Source of the DNA: an uncultured Clostridia bacterium | GTDB taxonomy: Bacteria; Bacillota; Clostridia; Oscillospirales; UMGS1783 | Direction: 5' to 3' | DNA length: 7,821 bases | NCBI GenBank assembly: GCA_937892635.1 | Contig: CALBKB010000030.1 | Location: 1-7,821, forward strand | Part shown: positions 1 to 5,492 of the stretch, piece after piece | Layout of the letters: the number at the start of each line of letters is the position of its first letter | Position numbering within the stretch: position 1 is the first letter of the stretch | Position numbers and translations under genes: made by a program | The notes under the pieces: model-generated | The model's input: only the letters and a program-made list of their open reading frames with translations | Database searches by the model: none | Told to the model about the DNA's origin: nothing

Positions 1-53
1 TTCTCTCTGCCAATAGCCAATTCAAGTGGTTCTTAGAACTTGATGTGATTTGA
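1..53 (+). CDS. C-terminal end of an upstream gene (partial, putative)
   Basis: Of the three plus-strand frames only the one starting at base 3 stays open. It encodes about 16 codons ending ...QFKWFLELDVI, with a TGA stop at 51-53. The other two frames hit TAG at 14-16 and 34-36. The stop sits just before and into the ribosome-binding site of the sugar kinase gene, with 14 bases between it and that gene's ATG, which is typical of adjacent genes in one operon. The piece is too short to assign a family, and an open frame of this length could arise by chance. If real, it suggests the kinase is co-transcribed with a gene lying to the left. Confidence 0.4.
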   Translation, partial: LSANSQFKWFLELDVI

Positions 54-60
54 AAGGAAA
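53..60 (+). promoter_or_regulatory. Ribosome-binding site deciding the kinase start
   Basis: The purine run AAAGGAAA, preceded by TG, ends 7 bases before the ATG at 68. This spacing supports the ATG at 68 over the in-frame TTG at 50, which would place the start upstream of the Shine-Dalgarno sequence. The resulting protein begins MGKVVVTGSF, matching the usual beta-strand start of PfkB kinases. Confidence 0.7.
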
Positions 61-67
61 CATAATA

Positions 68-997
68 ATGGGGAAAGTGGTAGTAACAGGTTCGTTTATT
101 TATGATGTTGCCGCTTATGTAAAGAAGGCTCCGGTGGCCGGGGAAACGGTTATTGGCACAGAGTGCAAGACCGGTCCGGGAGGAAAGGGCTCCAATCAGG
201 CCGTTGCCGCCGCCAAAGCCGGTGCCGAGGTGACCATGATCACCAAGGTGGGCCGGGATGATTTTGCTAAGGCATTGTTTGATTGTTATAACAGCTACGG
301 CATGTCTACCAAGTATGTATATCAGACGGAAGAGATGAGCACCGGCGTTTGCTCAATTTTTATCGAAGAAAGCGGTCAGAATCGTATTGCCGTTATTTTG
401 GGTGCCAACATTTCGCTCACTGCGGAGGAGGTGGCAGCGGCCGAGGAAGAGATTGCTCAGTGCGACGTGCTTTTGACACAGTTTGAAACCAACAACGAAG
501 CGGTTACTGAATTTGTCCGTTTGGGCAAGAAACACGGCAAGACCATTATTGTCAACCCCGCCCCTGTTAACAAGACCATTTCGGAAGAGATCTATCAGGG
601 TGTTGATTATGTCACCCCCAACGAAACCGAAGCGGCGGCATTGGCCGGTATGGAGGTTGTTGCCACGGTGGACGATGCCCGCGAAGCGGCCAAGCGCATC
701 CTCAAACTTGGCGCCAAAGCCGTTCTCATCACCCTCGGTTCCAACGGTTCGTTCCTGTATAATGGCAAGGAAGAGTTCCATGTTATGCCGATTAAGGTTA
801 AAGCGGTCGACACTACCGGTGCCGGAGATGCTTTCAATGGTGGCTTTGCCTGTGCCAAATCCTATGGACTGAGCGATAAGGAGGCCATGCAATTTGCCAC
901 CTGTGTAGCCGGCATTTCGGTTACCAGACAAGGCGCTACTCCCGCTATGCCGACGCGTGAAGAAGTGTTGGAATGTTTGGAAAAGAACTTTAAATAA
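68..997 (+). CDS. rbsK: Ribokinase-type PfkB sugar kinase (ribokinase or 2-deoxyribokinase)
   Basis: This cytoplasmic kinase probably transfers phosphate from ATP to the 5-hydroxyl of ribose or deoxyribose, feeding the sugar into pentose phosphate metabolism. At 309 residues it has the family's normal length. The first PfkB signature is the GPGGKGSNQA stretch (residues 37-46), NPAP lies at 163-166 and PNETE at 184-188. The second signature is DTTGAGDAFNGG (248-259), with D254 as the expected catalytic base and GAGD as the anion hole. Sugar contacts known from E. coli ribokinase are mostly kept: D13, G39, K40, N43, E140 and D254. The Asn of the usual GSINxD motif is replaced by I11 (GSFIYD). 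Salmonella deoxyribokinase, as I recall it, also has a hydrophobic residue there (GSNMVD), and several other stretches look DeoK-like, so the exact substrate is open. The gene is probably the last of an operon and is closed by a strong terminator. Confidence 0.88.
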   Translation: MGKVVVTGSFIYDVAAYVKKAPVAGETVIGTECKTGPGGKGSNQAVAAAKAGAEVTMITKVGRDDFAKALFDCYNSYGMSTKYVYQTEEMSTGVCSIFIEESGQNRIAVILGANISLTAEEVAAAEEEIAQCDVLLTQFETNNEAVTEFVRLGKKHGKTIIVNPAPVNKTISEEIYQGVDYVTPNETEAAALAGMEVVATVDDAREAAKRILKLGAKAVLITLGSNGSFLYNGKEEFHVMPIKVKAVDTTGAGDAFNGGFACAKSYGLSDKEAMQFATCVAGISVTRQGATPAMPTREEVLECLEKNFK

Positions 998-1000
998 GAA

Positions 1001-1031
1001 AAAATCGGAACCGTTTGGTTCCGATTTTTTT
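1001..1031 (+). terminator. Rho-independent terminator after the sugar kinase
   Basis: The arms ATCGGAACC (1004-1012) and GGTTCCGAT (1017-1025) pair perfectly around a GTTT loop, and flanking A/T pairs lengthen the stem. Seven T follow at 1025-1031. It begins a few bases after the kinase stop codon and insulates the next gene, which has its own promoter. Confidence 0.93.
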
Positions 1032-1068
1032 ATGATGCTGCCAATGGTTTTTCTTCGACATCGGTGAA

Positions 1069-1082
1069 TTTCGTTGACGAAA
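1069..1082 (+). promoter_or_regulatory. Palindrome over the -35 box (possible operator)
   Basis: TTTCGT and ACGAAA form a perfect 6-bp inverted repeat around a TG centre. It overlaps the -35 hexamer at 1074-1079, where a dimeric repressor could block RNA polymerase. The arms are short and I do not recognise the site as that of a known regulator. It may be chance. Confidence 0.3.
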
Positions 1083-1102
1083 AAGAGAAAAATCGCTATA
1101 AT
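1074..1102 (+). promoter_or_regulatory. Sigma-A promoter of the Na/Pi-cotransporter gene
   Basis: The -35 box TTGACG (1074-1079) and the perfect -10 box TATAAT (1097-1102) are separated by exactly 17 bases. Transcription should begin near 1109, giving a leader of about 28 bases. The leader carries the Shine-Dalgarno sequence GAAAGG (1125-1130), 6 bases before the ATG at 1137. Confidence 0.88.
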
Positions 1103-1136
1103 GATCTTGGAAATTTAAGAAAAAGAAAGGAAATTC

Positions 1137-2879
1137 ATGAATATCTTTGACGTGTTAACTATGATCGGCGGGCTGTGTCTGTTTCTGTATGGCATGACCG
1201 TGATGGGCAACGCTCTCGAGCAGAGAGCCGGTAGCGGTCTGCGTACCATTCTGGGTAAGCTGACCGGAAATAAAATTGCCGGTTTAGCCACCGGTCTTGG
1301 TGTTACGGCGGTAATCCAGTCCTCTTCGGCTACCACTGTTATGGTCGTTGGCTTTGTTAATTCGGGGCTGATGAATCTCAAGCAGGCCATCAACGTTATC
1401 ATGGGTGCCAATATTGGTACCACCGTTACGGCATGGATCTTGTCCTTGGCCGGTATCGGTGATGACAGTATGTTTATGAAGCTGCTTAAGCCGACCTCGT
1501 TCACCCCGATTTTGGCCTTGATCGGTATTGTACTGTTGATGTGCGCCAAGAAGAGCAAAACCAAGGATACCGGACATATTCTGCTGGGCTTTGCTACGCT
1601 GATGTTCGGCATGGATATCATGACCGATGCCGTATCGGGCTTGGCCACCATACCTGCCTTCCAGCAACTCTTCATCGCTTTCCAAAATCCCATCCTCGGC
1701 GTGTTGGCCGGTGCTATCCTCACCGCTATCATTCAGTCGTCTTCGGCCTCGGTTGGTATTTTGCAGGCGCTGTCCATGACCAACGGTGTTACCTACGGCG
1801 CCGCGATTCCCATTATTATGGGCCAGAATATCGGCACCTGTATCACCGCTATTCTCTCCTCCTTCGGCGCCAATAAAAATGCCAAGCGCGCCGCCTTAGT
1901 GCACCTGTCCTTTAACGTCATCGGTACGGTTGTGTGGTTGTGTGTTTACAGCATTTTGCGGGCGGTGGCGGCTCCCGTCGTGTTGAGTCAGAATGCTACC
2001 CCGTGGGGCGTCGCTGTCCTACATTCCTTGTTTAATATCTTGTGCACGCTACTGCTCCTTCCCATGTCGGGCCTGTTGGAGAAGTTTGCGTATACTCTTA
2101 TCCCCGAAGCGACCAAACCCGAAAAGGTCAATCCTTTGGATGAGCGCCTGTTGGCCACCCCCTTTGTTGCCCTCGAGCGTAGCCGTGCCGTGACCGTGGA
2201 TATGGCGCGCACCGCCGTTGAGTGCATGCGAGCCGGTTTGGCGCAGTTGACCGAATATTCGTCCGAACGCGCTACGCTCATTCGCGAAAAGGAAGACCTG
2301 GTGGATCGGTACGAGGATGAACTGGGCAATTATTTGGTTAAACTTTCCGGCTGTCAGATCAATGATGTGGATAATGCCGAGGCGGCCAAGCTTTTGAAAC
2401 TGATCGGCGATTTTGAACGTATATCCGACCACGCGATCAACCTCTTGGAATCGTCCGAGGAGATCCGGGATAAGGATATGAAACTCACCGAAGCCGCCGA
2501 TGCTGAGTTGGCGGTGCTGATTGCCGCGGTAAGTGAAACGGTGGAGTTGGCCTACCGCGCCTTTACCGAGAATGATATGCAGGCCGCCAAAGAGGTCGAG
2601 CCGCTCGAGCAGGTGGTCAACAGCTTGCGGGAAACGCTGCGTGATCGTCATATCAAGCGCTTGCAGCAGGGCGACTGCTCGATCGAGGCCGGTTTTGTCT
2701 GGTCGGATATGCTCACCGATCTGGAGCGAACGGCCGACCACTGCTCGAATATTGCCGGTACCGTTTTGGAAATGAACACCATGCGCATGGATCTTCATCA
2801 ATCGCAGCGTCATTTCCGCCACGATAGCGAAGATTTCAAGCAAAGACGCAAAGAATACGCACGTAAATACGCCATATAA
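1137..2879 (+). CDS. Na/Pi-cotransporter family protein with C-terminal PhoU domain
   Basis: This is a predicted inner-membrane sodium-dependent phosphate transporter with a cytoplasmic regulatory tail, 580 residues as usual for the bacterial fused form. The membrane half (about 1-320) shows the inverted duplication of the family. The first repeat has QSSSATT (61-67) and GANIGTT (90-96); the second has QSSSAS (200-205) and GQNIGTC (229-235). The QSSS segments form the substrate and sodium site in this family. From about residue 345 the protein is charged and helical like PhoU, with the paired metal-binding-type motifs DFERISDH (425-432) and DLERTADH (528-535). Known members move phosphate, and some may export it to avoid overload; direction cannot be read from sequence. 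It is a single-gene unit with its own promoter and a terminator on each side. I saw no pst or phoR/phoP gene nearby and no obvious Pho-box repeat upstream. Confidence 0.92.
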   Translation: MNIFDVLTMIGGLCLFLYGMTVMGNALEQRAGSGLRTILGKLTGNKIAGLATGLGVTAVIQSSSATTVMVVGFVNSGLMNLKQAINVIMGANIGTTVTAWILSLAGIGDDSMFMKLLKPTSFTPILALIGIVLLMCAKKSKTKDTGHILLGFATLMFGMDIMTDAVSGLATIPAFQQLFIAFQNPILGVLAGAILTAIIQSSSASVGILQALSMTNGVTYGAAIPIIMGQNIGTCITAILSSFGANKNAKRAALVHLSFNVIGTVVWLCVYSILRAVAAPVVLSQNATPWGVAVLHSLFNILCTLLLLPMSGLLEKFAYTLIPEATKPEKVNPLDERLLATPFVALERSRAVTVDMARTAVECMRAGLAQLTEYSSERATLIREKEDLVDRYEDELGNYLVKLSGCQINDVDNAEAAKLLKLIGDFERISDHAINLLESSEEIRDKDMKLTEAADAELAVLIAAVSETVELAYRAFTENDMQAAKEVEPLEQVVNSLRETLRDRHIKRLQQGDCSIEAGFVWSDMLTDLERTADHCSNIAGTVLEMNTMRMDLHQSQRHFRHDSEDFKQRRKEYARKYAI

Positions 2880-2883
2880 CAGC

Positions 2884-2916
2884 AAGGACTCTGTCATACG
2901 ACAGAGTCCTTCTTGT
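2884..2916. terminator. Hairpin terminator between converging genes
   Basis: AAGGACTCTGTC (2884-2895) pairs perfectly with GACAGAGTCCTT (2900-2911) around an ATAC loop, a 12-bp stem. TCTTGTTT follows on the plus strand. It lies 4 bases after the Na/Pi gene stop and just beyond the stop of the opposing CHR gene, so it probably ends transcripts from both sides. The T tract is interrupted and is better on the plus strand than on the minus strand. Confidence 0.85.
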
Positions 2917-3519
2917 TTAGATATTCAGCGGTAACAGGTAGCCGGCGGCTATGCCCAGCGCGGCTGAAATGCCGATAACGGCAATGGGATGCACCTTTTT
3001 AAAGGCAAGGATGGCCATCCCGATAAAAATGATAGCCGACAGATAGAAGGGAAGCCCCGAGAAGACGTCAATACTCAGTCCGTTGGGGAAGAATACCGTT
3101 TGGGCGATGGATAAAACGGCGGCTCCGATCAAACCGATGACGGCGGGTTTGAGCCCCGACATGGCGCCTTTGACGATACGGTTGGTCTTAAATTTCTCAT
3201 AGCATTTGGCAACGATCAGGATGATAACAAAGGAGGGGAGAACCACGCCCAGGGTGGCGCATAGGCCCCCCAAAAAGCCGCCCCAAACACCAAATCCGCC
3301 GGACAATGTACCCATTTCAGTACCGACATAGGTGGCGATATTGACGGCAAAAGGACCGGGTGTGGATTCGGCAATGGCAATGAAATTGATCAGTTGTTCT
3401 TGGGACATCCAGCCATGGGTCAGCACCATATCCTGAATGAGCGGGATCATGGCGTAGCCGCCGCCAAAGGTAAACAACCCGATTTGGAAGAAGGTCCAGA
3501 AGAGTTGCAAAAAGATCAT
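2917..3519 (-). CDS. CHR-family (chromate transporter) half-size protein, distal gene
   Basis: This membrane protein of 200 residues is a short-chain member of the CHR (ChrA) family. Single-domain members work as pairs corresponding to the two halves of full-length ChrA. Visible signatures are TFGGGYAMIPLIQ (17-29), the AIAESTPGPFAVN stretch (48-60) and a glycine-rich segment followed by GVVLPSF (91-97). Hydrophobic segments fill roughly 75-105, 120-145, 155-175 and 176-196. Its start overlaps the stop of the upstream paralogue by four bases (ATGA, 3516-3519). A GGGAGGG ribosome-binding site lies 7 bases before it, which indicates translational coupling. Full-length ChrA exports chromate with proton exchange. 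For short pairs in anaerobes the physiological anion is often unknown, so chromate is a family label here. Confidence 0.88.
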   Translation of the reverse strand: MIFLQLFWTFFQIGLFTFGGGYAMIPLIQDMVLTHGWMSQEQLINFIAIAESTPGPFAVNIATYVGTEMGTLSGGFGVWGGFLGGLCATLGVVLPSFVIILIVAKCYEKFKTNRIVKGAMSGLKPAVIGLIGAAVLSIAQTVFFPNGLSIDVFSGLPFYLSAIIFIGMAILAFKKVHPIAVIGISAALGIAAGYLLPLNI

Positions 3520-4073
3520 TTCTGCGCCCTCCCTTCGCCGATGAGATAGGTGATGATGCCCAGCAGAGCCGCGCCGATGATAATAAACAGGACGTTGATA
3601 TCAAACAGGGCAGACACCAAAAAGGCGGCCGCGGCTATGGCATAGGCCAATGTTTTCTTAGGGCATTTCTTAGCCATTGTCCATAGCGATTTAAGCACCA
3701 GAGCCAGCACGCCGGCGCGAATACCGAAGAAGGCATAGCGAATCGGATCATAACTGAGGAAATTGCGCAATATCAAGGCGATAACGCTAATGATCAGATA
3801 GGAAGGAAGCACAACGCCGAAGGTGGCGCAGGCCGAGCCGAGGGTACCGCCGACACGGCTGCCGATGAAGGTGGCCGAATTGATAGCGATTGGTCCGGGT
3901 GTGGATTCGGCAATGGCGAAAATCTCCAAAATGTCCTCGTCGGTCGCCCAGCCGTGCTTTTCCACCACCTCTCGCTGAATGAGCGGGATCATGGCATAGC
4001 CTCCGCCGAAGGTGAAGGCACCGATCTTAAAAAAGGTGGTAAAGAGAGACCATAATGATTTGGTTTTTGTCAT
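3516..4073 (-). CDS. CHR-family (chromate transporter) half-size protein, proximal gene
   Basis: This is the first gene of the CHR pair: 185 residues, membrane-embedded, and a paralogue of its downstream partner. It carries TFGGGYAMIPLIQ (21-33), AIAESTPGPIAIN (53-65) and FGVVLPSYLI (85-94), followed by hydrophobic segments at about 92-105, 115-132, 142-157 and 159-177. The ATG at 4073 is supported by TAGGAG (4080-4085), 6 bases upstream. The two proteins probably assemble as a heterodimer equal to a full-length transporter. The leader is unusual: the space back to the Rrf2 gene is only 43 bases and is mostly a terminator-like hairpin, so no promoter fits between them. Transport of chromate itself is not established by sequence; sulfate or another oxyanion is possible. 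Confidence 0.88.
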   Translation of the reverse strand: MTKTKSLWSLFTTFFKIGAFTFGGGYAMIPLIQREVVEKHGWATDEDILEIFAIAESTPGPIAINSATFIGSRVGGTLGSACATFGVVLPSYLIISVIALILRNFLSYDPIRYAFFGIRAGVLALVLKSLWTMAKKCPKKTLAYAIAAAAFLVSALFDINVLFIIIGAALLGIITYLIGEGRAQK

Positions 4074-4088
4074 ACTTGTCTCCTAAGC

Positions 4089-4114
4089 AAAAAGCGCCGC
4101 GAACGGCGCTTTTT
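4089..4114 (-). terminator. Terminator-like hairpin between the Rrf2 and CHR genes
   Basis: AAAAAGCGCCG (4089-4099) and CGGCGCTTTTT (4104-4114) pair perfectly. On the minus strand the loop is TTCG and the stem ends in five T, starting 2 bases after the Rrf2 stop. The Shine-Dalgarno sequence of the CHR gene begins only about 3 bases beyond the T tract. It may be a partial terminator that lowers CHR expression relative to the aldolase, an attenuator, or a 3'-end protecting structure. Confidence 0.82.
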
Positions 4115-4116
4115 AT

Positions 4117-4539
4117 TTAATATTTAGCCGTGCCGTCAACCAACTGCTGAAAATTGATGGCGCTTAGCCGCGTGCGTAGATCCTCGGCCATATCGATAAA
4201 AACATGGCGAACCGGACAGGGAAGACCCTGCTGCACATCGGGATGCCCACATTCGTAATCTTGGCAGGTGCAACGGCTGATCGGAATATCTCCCTCAATG
4301 GCGGTGATCACGTCATACATCGAAATCTGCGACGGCTCTTTGGCTAACAGGTAGCCGCCCGATTTGCCCTTATAGGAGCGTACAATGCCGGCCAGCAACA
4401 ATTTGCGCAGAATCTTCAAGGTGAATCGCAGCGACACTCCGATGCGCTCTGACAAGGTCGGCGCGTCGGTCTTGACATTGTTGCAGGAAAAGCCATAGAC
4501 AATGCGCAGGGCATAATCGGCTTCGAGGGTTATATTCAT
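4117..4539 (-). CDS. Rrf2-family transcriptional regulator with clustered cysteines
   Basis: This is a 140-residue DNA-binding protein of the Rrf2 family (relatives: IscR, NsrR, RirA, CymR). The N-terminal winged helix-turn-helix spans about 1-82. It includes the recognition region around SLRFTLKILRKLLLAG (36-51) and the wing KGKSGGYLLAK (57-67), followed by ISMYDVITAIEG (72-83). The C-terminal part carries C90, C92, C97 and C108, and C108 sits in the CPVRHVF context where iron-sulfur Rrf2 members have their last ligand. The spacing C-x-C-x4-C-x10-C differs from the evenly spaced triad I recall for IscR and NsrR, so cluster binding is likely but not certain. The gene begins 12 bases after the aldolase stop with a weak GAGAG ribosome site, indicating co-transcription with the aldolase. 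Its targets are unknown; its own operon and the CHR pair are candidates. Confidence 0.9.
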   Translation of the reverse strand: MNITLEADYALRIVYGFSCNNVKTDAPTLSERIGVSLRFTLKILRKLLLAGIVRSYKGKSGGYLLAKEPSQISMYDVITAIEGDIPISRCTCQDYECGHPDVQQGLPCPVRHVFIDMAEDLRTRLSAINFQQLVDGTAKY

Positions 4540-4551
4540 GCGATCACTCTC

Positions 4552-5424
4552 TTATTTCTCGTACTGGAAGCCTGCCGCCTTGCCGGACGAGCCAAACAGG
4601 CGCATCTTCTTTTTAACCACTTCAACGATGGCGGCGCGGGCCGGACCGCAATAGTTGCGGGGATCGAACTGGTCGGGATCTTCGTTGAAGACTTTCTTGA
4701 TGCCATCGGTGAAGGCAACGCGCAGGTCGGTATCAATGTTGATCTTGCAGATACCCAGGGAAATGGCCTTTTTAATCTGCTCCTCGGACACACCCGAAGC
4801 GCCGTGCAGAACCAGAGGCACCGAAACAGCCTTACGGATTTCGGCCAGGCGGTCAAAGTCGAGCTTGGGCTCGCCCTTGTACTTGCCGTGAGCTGTACCG
4901 ATAGCAACAGCAAGAGAATCGACACCGCTGCGTTCTACCAGATAGGCGGCTTCCTGGGGGTTGGTGTATACGGCGTCTTTTTCTTCGACCTGTACATCGT
5001 CCTCAATGCCGACAAGCTTGCCCAGCTCGGCTTCGACCGAAACGCCGACGGCATGAGCGGGAGCACAAACGCTTTGGATCAGAGCGATATTTTCCTCAAT
5101 GGGCTTGGAAGAGCCGTCGATCATGACGTTGCTCCAGCCGTTGCGCAGGCACTTGACGGTGGTTTCATATTTGAGACCGTGATCCAGATTCAATACAACG
5201 GGTACGGTTGCCTTAGCCGCAGCGACTTGGAACAGTTGTCCCAAATACTCAATGCCGGCATAGCGCAGAGCGCCTTCGGTGGTTTGTACGATAACCGGCG
5301 ACTGCTCCTCTTCAGCGGCCTGAATGATGGCCTGTAAAAACTCCATATTGTTGAAGTTGAAGGCACCGCAGGCGTAGCCGCGACGTTGGGCGTCCAAAAG
5401 GACAGATTTTCCAGATACGATCAT
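4552..5424 (-). CDS. fba: Class II fructose-bisphosphate aldolase
   Basis: This cytoplasmic, zinc-dependent aldolase reversibly cleaves fructose 1,6-bisphosphate into dihydroxyacetone phosphate and glyceraldehyde 3-phosphate. Its 290 residues are normal for the class IIB / KbaY-GatY group. The catalytic D81 and metal ligand H82 are in NLDHG (79-83), EAELG is at 131-135, the second histidine H179 is in GTAHG, and the third, H207, is in LHGASG (206-211). The phosphate-binding NIDTD is at 229-233. All expected active-site residues are present, so the enzyme should be active. The start at 5424 is supported by GGAGGAA (5431-5437) 6 bases upstream, and a good promoter lies just beyond. Tagatose-1,6-bisphosphate aldolase is the main alternative, since the family shares these motifs; no tagatose or galactitol genes are nearby, which favours the glycolytic role. 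The Rrf2 gene follows in the same transcript. Confidence 0.92.
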   Translation of the reverse strand: MIVSGKSVLLDAQRRGYACGAFNFNNMEFLQAIIQAAEEEQSPVIVQTTEGALRYAGIEYLGQLFQVAAAKATVPVVLNLDHGLKYETTVKCLRNGWSNVMIDGSSKPIEENIALIQSVCAPAHAVGVSVEAELGKLVGIEDDVQVEEKDAVYTNPQEAAYLVERSGVDSLAVAIGTAHGKYKGEPKLDFDRLAEIRKAVSVPLVLHGASGVSEEQIKKAISLGICKINIDTDLRVAFTDGIKKVFNEDPDQFDPRNYCGPARAAIVEVVKKKMRLFGSSGKAAGFQYEK

Positions 5425-5463
5425 GTTTTATTCCTCCGCAAAAAAGTTTTCTTTCAACTATTT

Positions 5464-5492
5464 ATTATATCGTATTGTCATCTTTTAATCAA
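5464..5492 (-). promoter_or_regulatory. Sigma-A promoter of the aldolase operon
   Basis: On the minus strand TTGATT (5487-5492) and the perfect TATAAT (5464-5469) are separated by 17 bases. Transcription should start near 5457, giving a leader of about 33 bases before the ATG at 5424. The -35 box overlaps the final codons of the YfhO-family gene. Confidence 0.8.

Noticed and set aside
50..67. TTG at 50 as the start of the sugar kinase
   Set aside because: It lies upstream of the Shine-Dalgarno sequence at 53-60, overlaps the probable upstream stop, and adds six residues not typical of the family. The ATG at 68 is better.
353..931. Long minus-strand open frame inside the sugar kinase gene
   Set aside because: It is antisense to a clear kinase, has no recognisable domain, and is explained by codon bias that avoids stops in that frame.
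998..1136. Pho-box repeats, a riboswitch or a small gene in the 139-base gap before the Na/Pi gene
   Set aside because: Beyond the terminator, promoter, palindrome and ribosome site, I see no tandem TTAACA-like repeats, folded aptamer or small open frame with a ribosome site.
2049..2897. 282-codon minus-strand open frame opposite the PhoU region
   Set aside because: The opposite strand encodes clear PhoU motifs. The antisense product has no family-like motifs and would span the terminator hairpin.
4529..4557. Possible promoter for the Rrf2 gene (TATAAC on the minus strand at 4529-4534)
   Set aside because: No acceptable -35 box exists at the right distance, and the -10-like box falls inside the Rrf2 coding start.
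4804..5337. 177-codon plus-strand open frame opposite the aldolase
   Set aside because: The aldolase frame has every active-site motif; the antisense frame looks like low-information sequence and has no supporting ribosome site that I noted.
5440..5459. Weak hairpin followed by six T on the minus strand, as a terminator for the YfhO gene
   Set aside because: The stem is only 4 bp (AGTT/AACT), with no GC-rich core, and it lies downstream of the aldolase transcription start, where a real terminator would block the aldolase.
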